64,000 nt of DNA from contig DAMCAP010000002.1 of assembly GCA_032059445.1 (NCBI GenBank), forward strand, positions 1 through 64,000, in the 5' to 3' direction. The notes under the pieces were generated by a model. That model worked only from the letters and a program-made list of their open reading frames with translations. It was not told the DNA's origin and did no database searches. This DNA is from DAMCAP01 sp032059445 (GTDB lineage: Bacteria; Bacillota; Clostridia; Oscillospirales; Ruminococcaceae). The position numbers were made by a program, and so were the translations under genes. Numbering within the stretch: the first letter of the stretch is position 1; the number at the start of each line of letters is the position of its first letter. Below are positions 25,293-34,114 of this stretch, piece by piece.

Positions 25293-26852
25293 TTACTTCC
25301 AGAACACCTTGTTGAAGTACAGGGTACCGGATGGGCTACACTCTACGCCGCCCAGATCCTTGTTAAATGCTCTGAGCATCTGAGGCTGGTAGGTTGGAAC
25401 CTGACCGCAGAGGTCGTTCAGCAGTGCAGACAGCTCTTCGAGGATCTTGTTTCTTGCATCGGCATCCAGAGTTAGGCCTGCCTTGTCGATCAGAGCGTCA
25501 ACATCCTTGTTGTTCATACGAGTCTTGTTAGAAGCGTTGATGGAGTTGGAGTGCCATACGCCCTTAACATAACCAAGGATACTAGAGGAGGTAAATCCAC
25601 CGATAGCAGCGATGTAATCGCCTTCAGCAGTCTTAGACAGGTAAGTTGCAAGGTCCATGGAGACAAGCTCAGCGTTGATGCCCAGTACGTCTCTTAGGTT
25701 AGCCTGGATAACTTCACCGGCTCTTCTCTTGGTGTCGTCGGAGCAGATGATTGGTAGCTTAACGGAAGCTGGATCTACGCCGGATTCCTTCATCCAAGCC
25801 TTAGCCTGCTCTACGTTGTAGGTGGTAGCATTCTTATCGGAGTAGCCTGGCAGACCCATTGGTACCTGTGCATTAGCAACTACGCCCAGTCCGTTGAGTG
25901 CAACCTCTGCAACTGCTTCCTTATCGATAGCGGCGTTCATAGCCTTTCTCAGAAGCTGGTTGTCAAATGGCTTAACTTCGTTGTTTAGCATCATGAAGTT
26001 ATGAGAAGTAGAAGCAACCTTCAGCAGGCTCAGCTTCTGGTTCTCTTCGATTCTCTTAGCGTCCATAGACTCAACTTCGATGATGATGTCGATTTCGCCA
26101 GCCTCAAGAGCAATTGTTCTGGAAGCGCCCTCTGGGATGATCTTCCAAGTCATATTGGTGATGGTAGGCATAGCGTCCTTATCAAAGTAGTCATCAAACT
26201 TAACAAAATCAAGCTTCTCGCCCATTGTCCACTTTACAAACTTGTAAGGACCGGAGCCGATTGGATTCTTGTTGAAGTCGTTGCCTTTTTCGATCAGAGC
26301 CTTAGGTACGATCTGGTTGCCGTGGTGAGTCAGGTCCATCAGCAGGTTAGCATAAGGAGCCTTGGTAGTCAGAGTGAAGGTCAGATCATCTACTACTGTA
26401 CACTCGCCTACGTCCTTGGTGTACTGACCAACTACTGGGAAGGTCTTTGCATAGTCAAGGGAAGCCTTAACGTCAGCAGAAGTCATGGTAGAACCGTCGT
26501 GGAACTTGATGCCGGGCTTTAGTTTGAATTCCCAAACGGTGTCGGTTACGTTTTTATAAGTGTCGACCAGATCAGGTACAACGTTTAGCTGCATGTCGGT
26601 CTTAAAGAGTGCGTTGTGTGTAAGTTGGTTCATGTAGCTGCCTGCAACGGCGTTGTGATCATAAGGGTTGAGCGAAGGAGTCTCATTTGCAGTTGCAATA
26701 ATGATGGTGTCCTTTTTAGGCGCTGCTGGCTCGCTGCCTGCAGGTGCACTGCCGGATGGAGCAGCAGGTTTATTGCCACATGCCGCAAGAGTACCCACAG
26801 TCAAAGCAAGTGCAAGAGCTAAGCTCAGTATGCGTCTTTTACTGTTTCTCAT
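25293..26852 (-). CDS. Peptide ABC transporter substrate-binding lipoprotein 2
   Basis: Paralogue of the adjacent binding protein. 519 residues. The twin-basic signal peptide has lipobox TLAAC, followed by an Ala/Pro/Ser-rich linker, then the SBP_bac_5 fold with KFHDGSTMTSADVKASL and KNPIGSGPYKFVKWTMGEK. The C-terminal SGTLYFNKVFWK supports the reconstructed end of its paralogue. The two probably arose by tandem duplication and may give the single DppBCDF transporter two substrate ranges. GAGGTG lies before the ATG, and a promoter with the same upstream motif as paralogue 1 is present. Confidence 0.94.
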   Translation of the reverse strand: MRNSKRRILSLALALALTVGTLAACGNKPAAPSGSAPAGSEPAAPKKDTIIIATANETPSLNPYDHNAVAGSYMNQLTHNALFKTDMQLNVVPDLVDTYKNVTDTVWEFKLKPGIKFHDGSTMTSADVKASLDYAKTFPVVGQYTKDVGECTVVDDLTFTLTTKAPYANLLMDLTHHGNQIVPKALIEKGNDFNKNPIGSGPYKFVKWTMGEKLDFVKFDDYFDKDAMPTITNMTWKIIPEGASRTIALEAGEIDIIIEVESMDAKRIEENQKLSLLKVASTSHNFMMLNNEVKPFDNQLLRKAMNAAIDKEAVAEVALNGLGVVANAQVPMGLPGYSDKNATTYNVEQAKAWMKESGVDPASVKLPIICSDDTKRRAGEVIQANLRDVLGINAELVSMDLATYLSKTAEGDYIAAIGGFTSSSILGYVKGVWHSNSINASNKTRMNNKDVDALIDKAGLTLDADARNKILEELSALLNDLCGQVPTYQPQMLRAFNKDLGGVECSPSGTLYFNKVFWK

Positions 26853-26887
26853 AATTCTTTCACCTCATAAAATATTTTTTACCAGTT

Positions 26888-26916
26888 ATCCTACTACATA
26901 GAATAGCTGAGGTAAA
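26888..26916 (-). promoter_or_regulatory. Promoter of binding-protein gene 2
   Basis: TTTACC, 17 nt, TAGGAT on the minus strand, within AATTGTTTACCTCA, which matches the promoter of paralogue 1 in 13 of 14 positions. Confidence 0.6.
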
Positions 26917-27237
26917 CAATTGTCCTCAAAAGTCATATCCGTAAAGAAATCAACTGTACATACTGGCATACAAAACATCATTAAGGACGTCCTAAAATCG
27001 TCTTGTTGTCAGTTTGTTTTTCTATACCGAAACAACTTTTGTGAATATCGCTATTATACACTACTAGTTTCAGGAAATCAACATTATTACGCAATTAAAA
27101 CACGTTTATTAAAAAATTATAAAATGTTGAATAATTTAGCAGATAGTAATTTATTCAAATCGACAATAATTAATTGTCAGATTTACTTTCTTTTACCTAA
27201 TCGTGCAGATTTCCCGATTATACCCTGCATTTTGTCT
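26917..27237. other. AT-rich intergenic, no gene seen
   Basis: About 320 bp between the paralogue 2 promoter and the spoIID stop, very AT-rich. Open frames here have no ribosome binding site and no recognisable content. Confidence 0.5.
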
Positions 27238-28230
27238 CTATGAAATCAATTGGATGATGTCGGTTTTTGGGTAATAATGCGACAAAATCTCTACAAAATC
27301 CGCTCCTTGCGTCGCCATATAGTTTGCACCGTTTTGACTTAGGCCTACGCCGTGTCCGTAGCCCAGAGTAGTTATGACGATTTTTTCCTCCTGATAGCTT
27401 ACGGTAAAATTGGTAGAACGCAGCCCCAGTGCAGTGCGTAACTCCTTACCATGCACCGAAACACCCCCTACCTCTACTGCAGTGATATACCCCGAATCCG
27501 AATAGGTCAGGGGCTTGATCCACTGCTTGTAGTCAGCCGAGAGCTTTGCTTTGGAGAAGTTTTTTTGCAGCAAGTCCTTTAGCTCTGCGGGGCGAAACTC
27601 CATACTCGCCCTATAACCCTTTGCCATAAGATCACCAGGGCTAGAAACCGGTACAAGATAATCAAATCCGCTGTTCCACACGTTTTGTGCCGCCTCTGTG
27701 CTGCCAGCACTTGTGGCGTGATAGGCCGCCAGTATCGGCTTGCCCTCATACTCGATTACATTTTTCACACCTACCTCTGCCGCCTTTGTGATAATCTCCC
27801 AGCTTTCTTCAAATCGATCCTTGTACATCTCCTTTACCTTTTCTTTAGGAAGATAGCCAATAGCATTTTTGGTGTCTACCGCAAAATCCGCCCCCTTTAG
27901 ATCATTGTTTGTGTATTGTGCATTAAACATCTGACAGTAACGAGCATAGGTATGTGCCGCTACTGCCTGAGCCGCCAGAGCCTGTGGCTCAAAGGTTACG
28001 GGCATCTCCAAAGCCACTGCCCCCGCTACATATTCCATAGGGGTAATTACCTTTACTTTGCCATCGGCTTGATCATATACCTTTAGATTAGAGGTATAGT
28101 CGGGGCTTTCCCGCGGCTCTGCAATGACAGGGGTTTGCTGCGCCGGTATCCCCTCGATAAAAATCCCCCCTACAGGCAGCAGCACCATGAGCGCTGCAAA
28201 TACAAATAACAAAGGATTTTTCCTTACCAT
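27238..28230 (-). CDS. spoIID: Stage II sporulation protein D
   Basis: Membrane-anchored lytic transglycosylase that thins septal peptidoglycan with SpoIIM and SpoIIP during engulfment. 330 residues. An N-terminal membrane helix (about 6-26) is followed by the SpoIID/LytB domain with TPMEYVAGAVALEMP (catalytic Glu region, about 63-78), QALAAQAVAAHTYARY and the C-terminal GYGHGVGLSQNGANYMA. AAGGAGG precedes the ATG. A sigma-E-like promoter lies about 47 bp upstream, matching the known mother-cell control of the gene. Confidence 0.95.
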   Translation of the reverse strand: MVRKNPLLFVFAALMVLLPVGGIFIEGIPAQQTPVIAEPRESPDYTSNLKVYDQADGKVKVITPMEYVAGAVALEMPVTFEPQALAAQAVAAHTYARYCQMFNAQYTNNDLKGADFAVDTKNAIGYLPKEKVKEMYKDRFEESWEIITKAAEVGVKNVIEYEGKPILAAYHATSAGSTEAAQNVWNSGFDYLVPVSSPGDLMAKGYRASMEFRPAELKDLLQKNFSKAKLSADYKQWIKPLTYSDSGYITAVEVGGVSVHGKELRTALGLRSTNFTVSYQEEKIVITTLGYGHGVGLSQNGANYMATQGADFVEILSHYYPKTDIIQLIS

Positions 28231-28276
28231 TTTGTCCTCCTTATCGTTGACATCGCCTAAGATATTGGATACACTA

Positions 28277-28306
28277 ATGGTATGCCTGTCCTTGGGGGAA
28301 TATTAC
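28277..28306 (-). promoter_or_regulatory. Sigma-E-type promoter of spoIID
   Basis: On the minus strand GTAATATT, 14 nt, CATACCAT fits the B. subtilis sigma-E consensus (GTMATATT, 14-15, CATACAMT) with one mismatch in the -10. Confidence 0.72.
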
Positions 28307-28565
28307 ATTATATATGTATAGGTGATCTGGCGGGCTTGTCCTAAGCTTGAAAAGCCGTGAAATTAACCATATATTACCATCACGAAACCGAGAATAATGT
28401 CGGATACAGCAAGCTGACTATATAAAGATAAAAAATTTACTCCCCCAAAGTTCCCAAAGCCTCGCAAGTTACATATGTTGCTCGCTGCCGCTTATGTACC
28501 GCCACCGCAGCATCCACTTCTACTCAAAATCTTTGCCTTAATCGGCAGAAGGAGTCTTTTATTCT
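28307..28565. other. Divergent intergenic region
   Basis: About 260 bp between the spoIID promoter and the membrane protein at 28566. A TATAAA at about 28424 could serve the rightward gene. Nothing else is clear. Confidence 0.4.
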
Positions 28566-29375
28566 ATGAGCTATACCGCAACCTTAAGGTTGTTTGTCGC
28601 AGGCCTTACCTCCGCATCATTCCTACGGATCATCATGAAGCTTATTTACATCGATTTGGAAACCGGCTTTCTGATCCAAAGCCCCTGGACTATTACACTG
28701 CTCTTGGTTATCTTAGCAACGGTTGCCCTGGCGGCCATTACAGCTTCCTATAAATATAAGAGCTTGGAGCCCACTCCGCGAAGCTACCACCCGGCAGTAT
28801 CCTGGTTACTGGCCTTATCCGGGCTTCTCATTGGTGCTCACGCTGCTCTACGCTACCTTTACCCCAGCACAGCCCCCATGCTGATCAATATCCCCACCTG
28901 GCTTAGCTACACAGAGCTCACCTTAGCAGCTGCCTCTTGCCTTGCTTTGCTCTATGCTGCCTTTAGCCTCTCTAAAGCCAAGGGGCACTGCCTGCAAGCT
29001 GCTTTTGCAACTCTTGTGGTAGTGCTGTGGCAATCCACTTGGGCTGTGGTTCGTTTTTCAGCCTTTTGGCAGGTGACTACCGTATCTGACCATCTTTTAG
29101 AGTCCTTCTTCCTTGTACTTGCACCGTTATTTTGGATGTCGCAGGCCTACTTCTTATCAGGCATACCCAAAAAGAATATCGGCGGCAGAGTGATTACTCT
29201 AGGGCTTATGTTGGCATCGATAGCAATCCCGCTGGCCTTAGGGCAGATCGCCGCATTGCTTGCCTACAAGGGGCTGTCGGTTGGCCCCTCTCCCATCAAC
29301 TGCCTGATGCTCATCGGTATTGGTATTTATGCCGCTGCCTTTAGCATCGATACCTGCAAGCTTTATAGAAACTAA
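28566..29375 (+). CDS. Multi-pass membrane protein, function unknown
   Basis: A 269-residue very hydrophobic protein with about seven predicted transmembrane helices, short loops and few charges. No recognised motif. AAGGAG lies 11 nt before the ATG, a little long, so the start is not certain. It is a single gene followed by a strong terminator. The divergent partner is spoIID, but no functional link is shown. It could be a sporulation- or envelope-related membrane protein, or a poorly conserved orphan. Confidence 0.75.
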   Translation: MSYTATLRLFVAGLTSASFLRIIMKLIYIDLETGFLIQSPWTITLLLVILATVALAAITASYKYKSLEPTPRSYHPAVSWLLALSGLLIGAHAALRYLYPSTAPMLINIPTWLSYTELTLAAASCLALLYAAFSLSKAKGHCLQAAFATLVVVLWQSTWAVVRFSAFWQVTTVSDHLLESFFLVLAPLFWMSQAYFLSGIPKKNIGGRVITLGLMLASIAIPLALGQIAALLAYKGLSVGPSPINCLMLIGIGIYAAAFSIDTCKLYRN

Positions 29376-29390
29376 TTTTTTAGATATTAG

Positions 29391-29439
29391 CCCCCATTTG
29401 TTTGACGATTAACATCAAGACAAATGGGGGTATTTTTTT
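29391..29439 (+). terminator. Rho-independent terminator
   Basis: CCCCCATTTGT and ACAAATGGGGG pair, followed by TATTTTTTT. Confidence 0.92.
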
Positions 29440-29654
29440 GTGTAAGATTCCATAGGCATTTACCGCTAAGCTTTATGTCCGTTTCCTTAATAATACAGGA
29501 TTACACAGAAGCTTTTTTGCTAATAATTAGCAATCCGTTAATACTCTTACCCTTGCAAGCCTTAATTTGATGGAGTATACTTAAAGCAGAAGAAGCTACT
29601 TATGGTAACCCCTGCATGTGTGCAGATAATAAATATATTAAAGGAGTTTATGTC

Positions 29655-30845
29655 ATGGAGTATCAGATCTCGAACAAAATGAGCGGTCTAAAAGGCTCAG
29701 TGATCCGAGAAATTCTCAAGCTGGCAGGCGACCCTTCGATTATCGCATTTGGCGGAGGCAATCCCTCTCCTCTCTCCTTCCCCATTGAAGAAATCCGGGA
29801 GATTACCGACAAGATTTTGCGGGAAGACCCGATCGGTATGCTGCAATATTCCCAGAGTGAAGGCTACCCACCTCTGCGCGAGACCCTCAAAAAATACATA
29901 GCAGAGCGGATGAATATCGGTACTGAAGATGACCGTATTTTGGTGGTATCCGGCTCCCAGCAAGCTGCCGACCTCACTGCAAAGTGCCTGCTTAATGAAG
30001 GCGACGTGGTTATCTGCGAAACCCCCTCCTTTGTAGGCTGCCTCAATACCTTCCGCTCTTACGGCGCCAAGCTGGTGGGTGTACCACTGGAAAGTGACGG
30101 CATGAACACAGCCAAGCTAGAGGAAGCTCTCCAAAACAACCCCAATGCGAAGTTTATCTATGTCATCCCCACCTTCCAAAACCCATCGGGTATCACCACC
30201 TCTTATGAGAAGCGTGTAAAAATCTATGAGCTGGCCAAGAAATACAATGTGCCGATCATGGAGGATAACCCATATGGCGAGCTGCGCTTTAGGGGAGAGC
30301 ATATCCCACCCATCAAGACCCTAGACAAAGACGGCCTAGTGATCTACTGCGGCAGCTTCTCCAAGGTAATGGCACCTGCATTTCGTGTAGGCTTCGTATG
30401 CGTGCATGAGGCGCTCTTCTCTCGCATGGTGGTCGGTAAGCAGTGCAGCGACGTGCATACCAATGTGCTCTTCCAGCATATCTGCCAGCAGTATATGGAA
30501 CACTATGATTATCAAAAGCACCTAGCCGACACCTGCGCCCTCTATAAAGGCAAATGTGAGCTGATGCTTGGAGAAATCGCCAAGAAGTTCCACCCTGCTG
30601 TCAAATATACCCGCCCTGACGGTGGCCTGTTTATCATGGCATACCTGCCAGAGGGCTACGACAGCCAGCCCTTCGTGGTAGAGGCGATCAAGCGCAAGGT
30701 AGCTTGCATCCCCGGTGCAGCCTTCCTGCCTGATGCCGACGGTGTTTCCAACAGCTTCCGCCTAAACTTCTCTACTCCTTCTGATGAAGCGATTGTAAAG
30801 GGAATTGAAATTTTGGGTCAGCTGACACACGAATGGATTAAATAA
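29655..30845 (+). CDS. PLP-dependent aminotransferase, class I/II (2-aminoadipate/aromatic type)
   Basis: A 396-residue fold-type I aminotransferase of the group that includes LysN and MocR C-terminal domains. The PLP lysine lies in YCGSFSKVMAPAFRVGF (about 236). YVIPTFQNPSGITTS supplies the conserved Asn-Pro-x-Gly, DNPYGELRF the pyridoxal-contact Asp/Tyr, and SFRLNFS the substrate carboxylate Arg. No DNA-binding domain is present. The substrate is not decidable; a broad 2-oxoacid or branched/aromatic role is likely. AAGGAG lies 8 nt before the ATG at 29655. It may help ferment imported peptides. Confidence 0.88.
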   Translation: MEYQISNKMSGLKGSVIREILKLAGDPSIIAFGGGNPSPLSFPIEEIREITDKILREDPIGMLQYSQSEGYPPLRETLKKYIAERMNIGTEDDRILVVSGSQQAADLTAKCLLNEGDVVICETPSFVGCLNTFRSYGAKLVGVPLESDGMNTAKLEEALQNNPNAKFIYVIPTFQNPSGITTSYEKRVKIYELAKKYNVPIMEDNPYGELRFRGEHIPPIKTLDKDGLVIYCGSFSKVMAPAFRVGFVCVHEALFSRMVVGKQCSDVHTNVLFQHICQQYMEHYDYQKHLADTCALYKGKCELMLGEIAKKFHPAVKYTRPDGGLFIMAYLPEGYDSQPFVVEAIKRKVACIPGAAFLPDADGVSNSFRLNFSTPSDEAIVKGIEILGQLTHEWIK

Positions 30846-30930
30846 AGCATAACTATTCAAAAACTGAATTTTCTTGCATTTCTACAAGATTATCCAGTTA
30901 ATATTGTTGCATTTGTTACATGGATTCCCG

Positions 30931-30965
30931 GGCGGGCAACTGTATTTTTATAAATACATCCCGCC
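30931..30965 (+). other. Compound hairpin in the aminotransferase-trpS spacer
   Basis: GGCGGG pairs with CCCGCC and encloses TGTATTT/AAATACA with a TTAT loop. No U-run follows. It lies about 90 bp after the aminotransferase and may be a weak terminator or 3' stabiliser. No T-box features are seen for trpS. Confidence 0.5.
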
Positions 30966-31062
30966 ATTATGCAGGATGTATGGAAAACAGTAGAAATACC
31001 AGTAATATTTATGTATATTTTGTTAATTCGGAGTTAAAATCATACATTTTTAAAAGTTATTG

Positions 31063-31091
31063 TTGTAATTCGCCATTTTCTCTGCTATAAT
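31063..31091 (+). promoter_or_regulatory. trpS promoter
   Basis: TTGTAA, 17 nt, TATAAT, about 75 bp before the trpS start. Confidence 0.75.
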
Positions 31092-31165
31092 TTTATCTTA
31101 GTACAGCAGCAAAGCTATTTCAGACTAGTTTGCTTGCCTTACTTTAACAGAAATGGAGTGACTAT

Positions 31166-32188
31166 ATGGAGCAAAATCAGGCTCTGCCTCAGGAAGAGAA
31201 GAAAAAAATTGTCTTTTCCGGAATACAGCCCTCAGGGTTGATCACCCTAGGAAACTACCTTGGAGCCGTAAAAAACTGGGTAGATATGCAGACGCTGTAT
31301 GATTGCATCTATTGTATAGTCGACCTTCACGCGATTACCGTGCGTCAGGATCCCTCCGCTCTGCGGAAAAACACCCTCGAAGCCTTTGCAGTGATGCTGG
31401 CTTGTGGGGTTGACCCGCAAAAGAGCATTACTTTTATACAAAGCCACTGCACAGCACATGCGCAGCTTGCATGGGTGCTCAACTGCTACACTCAGTTTGG
31501 AGAGCTCTCCCGCATGACCCAGTTTAAAGATAAATCGGCACGCTATGCCGACAATATCAATGCCGGGCTCTTTACCTACCCCGCCCTGATGGCAGCTGAC
31601 ATCCTCCTTTACCAGACCGACCTTGTGCCTGTAGGAGATGACCAACGTCAGCATGTAGAGCTGGCACGGGATGTAGCTGGGCGCTTCAATGGTGTCTATG
31701 GCGATGTCTTTAAAATGCCCTCTTGTTACTTCCCCAAGGTGGGGGCAAGGATTATGAGCCTCAATGACCCCAGCAAAAAGATGTCGAAGTCTGACCCCAA
31801 CCCCAAGGGCTATGTGGCCATCCTCGACAGCAAAGATACCATCATAAAGAAGTTTCGCTCCGCCGTCACCGACAGCGGCTCCGAGGTGGTAGCAGGAGAA
31901 GGTAAGGAAGGCATCATCAATTTGATGTCCATCTATAGCTCCTTCACCGGCAAGACTACCGAAGAGATCGAGCGAGAGTTTGCAGGGAAGGGCTATGGAG
32001 AGTTTAAGCTGGCAGTGGGTGAAGCTGTAGCGGATGCCCTCAAAAACATCCGTGAAGAATACACCCGCCTGATGCAGGATAAGGCTTATCTCGAGAGCTG
32101 CTATCGTCTGGGCGCCGAGCGTGCCGAAAAAATGGCAGCCCGCACCCTAAGCAAGGTCTACAAAAAAGTAGGCTTCCTTGCGAAGTAA
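31166..32188 (+). CDS. trpS: Tryptophan--tRNA ligase
   Basis: Charges tRNA-Trp. 340 residues, normal for bacterial TrpRS. The class I signatures are PSGLITLGNYLGA (HIGH equivalent, about 21) and KKMSKSDPNPKG (KMSKS, about 207). YQTDLVPVGDDQRQHVELARD and the GIINLMSIYS tail region are conserved TrpRS segments. GGAG precedes the ATG. It is a single gene with its own promoter and no T-box leader, unlike many clostridial relatives. Confidence 0.97.
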   Translation: MEQNQALPQEEKKKIVFSGIQPSGLITLGNYLGAVKNWVDMQTLYDCIYCIVDLHAITVRQDPSALRKNTLEAFAVMLACGVDPQKSITFIQSHCTAHAQLAWVLNCYTQFGELSRMTQFKDKSARYADNINAGLFTYPALMAADILLYQTDLVPVGDDQRQHVELARDVAGRFNGVYGDVFKMPSCYFPKVGARIMSLNDPSKKMSKSDPNPKGYVAILDSKDTIIKKFRSAVTDSGSEVVAGEGKEGIINLMSIYSSFTGKTTEEIEREFAGKGYGEFKLAVGEAVADALKNIREEYTRLMQDKAYLESCYRLGAERAEKMAARTLSKVYKKVGFLAK

Positions 32189-32199
32189 TCAATAAAAAT

Positions 32200-32226
32200 C
32201 CCGCCGGATCAAAGACCCGGCGGGTA
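32200..32226 (+). terminator. GC-rich hairpin after trpS
   Basis: CCCGCCGG and CCGGCGGG pair perfectly, 12 bp after the stop. The following tract (TATATC) is only weakly U-rich. Confidence 0.6.
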
Positions 32227-32304
32227 TATCTAAATTATTCCTTATCTCTTAAAAATTACCAGCATTTGTTCATGAGGCGAAATGACATTCCGTATTACGG
32301 AATG

Positions 32305-32826
32305 TTAAAGCAAAAAAAGCCTCACAGCAATGCTACTCATGACAAATCCTGTCAAATCACTAATCAAACCGCTTGATAAGGTATGCCGGGTATCCTTGAT
32401 GTTGACGGCGCTATAATACACCGCAATCACATAGAGAGTAGTCTCTGTAGAGCCCATCATCACACTGGCAACCTTACCTATATAACTATCTGCCCCTACC
32501 GCCGCCAGTATATCTCGAAACACCCCCATAGCAAGCCCCCCTGACAAAGGACGCACCAAAGCAAGAGGGACGAGCTCTTGTGGTAGCCCCAAAAGCCCTG
32601 CCGGATAAGCCAGCAGATCACAGAGCAAAGCAAGCCCCCCTGATGCCCGAAACATCCCAATCGCGGTGAGCATTCCAATCAAGGTAGGCAATATCCGAAA
32701 GCAGACGGAAATACCGCCCTTTGCCCCCTCCACAAAGCAATCAAAGACATCTACCCCTTTTAGCAGACCATATAAGGCAATGACCGCCACTACAAGCGGT
32801 ACGATTGCCGCTCCCGAGAGCCTCAT
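32305..32826 (-). CDS. spmB: Spore maturation protein B
   Basis: Membrane protein of the nucleoside-transporter/gate-like fold (Gate domain) needed for spore core dehydration. 173 residues, about five hydrophobic segments. The Gate motif region is EGAKGGISVCFRILPTLIGML, and VRPLSGGLAMGVFRDIL and VMMGSTETTLYVIAVYY are strongly conserved SpmB segments. Its ATG overlaps the spmA stop (ATGA), and GGGAGG lies upstream. A palindrome (ACATTCCG/CGGAATGT) follows the stop. Confidence 0.94.
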   Translation of the reverse strand: MRLSGAAIVPLVVAVIALYGLLKGVDVFDCFVEGAKGGISVCFRILPTLIGMLTAIGMFRASGGLALLCDLLAYPAGLLGLPQELVPLALVRPLSGGLAMGVFRDILAAVGADSYIGKVASVMMGSTETTLYVIAVYYSAVNIKDTRHTLSSGLISDLTGFVMSSIAVRLFLL

Positions 32827-33404
32827 CTCGACCTCCCGCTGCCAAGGGTCTTGGCACAGATAATCCCAATCGTAACCGATACTAGGCTAGAAAGCCACAC
32901 TGCTGGTAAAATATCAAAGGGTGCAACAGCCCCCATTGATTGTCGGATCATCGCCGTAGTTGTGGGGATCAACTGGAAGCTAGCGGTATTTAGCACCACC
33001 AAAAGCACCATGCTGTTGCTTGCGCGACCAGCTGTGCGCTGTTCCTTTTCCATAGCTTGCATAGCGGCAATCCCCAGTGGAGTAGCTGCATTGCCAAGCC
33101 CCAAGAAATTCGCCACCATATTCATGGCAATCTTGCCGGCAGCCTCACCCTTTGGGTCGAGCTCACGAAACAGCAAACGGATCAACGGGCTGATAGCAGC
33201 TCCTAAAATTTCGGACAAGCGTGATTTCTCGGCGATCCGCATGATCCCGCTCCAAAAGCAGATCCCGCCGGCGATTGCGCCTACCAGCGCCACTGCATTC
33301 CCGCCCTCGGTGAGGATTGCATTTGCAACTTGATCGAGATTCCCTGTAATTGCTCCGCATACAACACTGAGTACGATCAAACCACCAAATACCCATCCAA
33401 GCAC
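32823..33404 (-). CDS. spmA: Spore maturation protein A
   Basis: Partner of SpmB in spore core dehydration. About 193 residues, several transmembrane helices. The Gate domain is EGGNAVALVGAIAGGICFWSG, and NMVANFLGLGNAATPLGIAAM, ASNSMVLLVVLNTASFQLIP are the hallmark SpmA segments. A GTG start at 33404 is chosen because AAGGGGG is 8 nt upstream; the GTG at 33413 overlaps that site. It is the first gene of the two-gene spmAB operon. Confidence 0.93.
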   Translation of the reverse strand: MLGWVFGGLIVLSVVCGAITGNLDQVANAILTEGGNAVALVGAIAGGICFWSGIMRIAEKSRLSEILGAAISPLIRLLFRELDPKGEAAGKIAMNMVANFLGLGNAATPLGIAAMQAMEKEQRTAGRASNSMVLLVVLNTASFQLIPTTTAMIRQSMGAVAPFDILPAVWLSSLVSVTIGIICAKTLGSGRSR

Positions 33405-33457
33405 TGCCTTCACCCCCTTAATTTTCTAAATAATTGCAGATTTTGGGGATATATCCC

Positions 33458-33486
33458 ATGATATGGTAGATTTATCATTAATTCAC
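33458..33486 (-). promoter_or_regulatory. Possible sigma-E promoter of spmAB
   Basis: On the minus strand GTGAATTA, 13 nt, CATATCAT is a partial sigma-E match. spmAB is sigma-E-controlled in B. subtilis. A GGGATATATCCC palindrome lies just downstream at about 33445-33456. Confidence 0.35.
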
Positions 33487-33517
33487 CGATTATTTACATT
33501 TATTTACATGAAACCCC

Positions 33518-33546
33518 TTTACATCCTGTATAAACTGTAATATAAT
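33518..33546 (+). promoter_or_regulatory. Promoter of the AbrB-like gene
   Basis: TTTACA, 17 nt, TATAAT, about 110 nt before the gene, leaving a long 5' untranslated region. Confidence 0.75.
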
Positions 33547-33656
33547 GTATCTATAATCAACACACAATCTACCCAACATACAACACACGTTCATTATAAG
33601 GCTATTGCCTGTTAATGTATAAAAACAAAATACGATATTGAAAGGGATGCTACTAC

Positions 33657-33899
33657 ATGAAATCAACAGGAATAGTGAGAAGAGTAGATGAGCTGGGACG
33701 CATAGTGCTGCCTATCGAACTGAGAAGAACTCTAGGAATAAACGAAAAGGATTCTTTGGAGATATACGTTGACAGCACACAGATTATTCTAAAGAAATAT
33801 GAGCCAGCCTGCATTTTTTGCAACAGTGCCGAGGGTATCATAAACTTTAAGGGTAAAAACCTCTGTGCTGCATGTATCGCCGAGCTAAACGTCAAGTAA
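33657..33899 (+). CDS. AbrB-family transition-state regulator with zinc-ribbon tail
   Basis: An 80-residue DNA-binding protein. The N-terminal swapped-hairpin AbrB domain is clear (STGIVRRVDELGRIVLPIELR, then LEIYVDSTQIILKKY, about 3-48). The C-terminal 30 residues carry CIFC and CAAC, a likely zinc ribbon instead of the usual AbrB oligomerisation tail. It probably regulates growth-phase genes. AAAGGGA lies 10 nt before the ATG. It is monocistronic and separate from the yaa/yab cluster where abrB lies in Bacillus. Confidence 0.9.
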   Translation: MKSTGIVRRVDELGRIVLPIELRRTLGINEKDSLEIYVDSTQIILKKYEPACIFCNSAEGIINFKGKNLCAACIAELNVK

Positions 33900-34067
33900 C
33901 TTATCCTGCAGCCCACCTGTGCCCGACTTAAATGTACGCTCTGATACATAACCAGTGGGTATCCGTCTCCCCTTGCGGCTACAAGAGAGCCCCCGGCATC
34001 TTGTAGCACCCTATCTCTAACAATAAATGCTGATGCAGGCAGTTTTATGCCAGCACCTGTATGAAAC

Positions 34068-34106
34068 AAAACAGCTGAGAGCAATGCTCCCAGCTGTTTC
34101 TTTATT
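34068..34106 (+). terminator. Bidirectional terminator
   Basis: AAACAGCTG and CAGCTGTTT with inner GAGC/GCTC pairs form the stem, then TCTTTATTT follows on the plus strand. It separates convergent transcription units. Confidence 0.85.
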
Positions 34107-34114
34107 TACTATAA

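Noticed and set aside
30846..31165. T-box leader for trpS
   Set aside because: No TGGNACCGCG antiterminator box, specifier loop or terminator is present.
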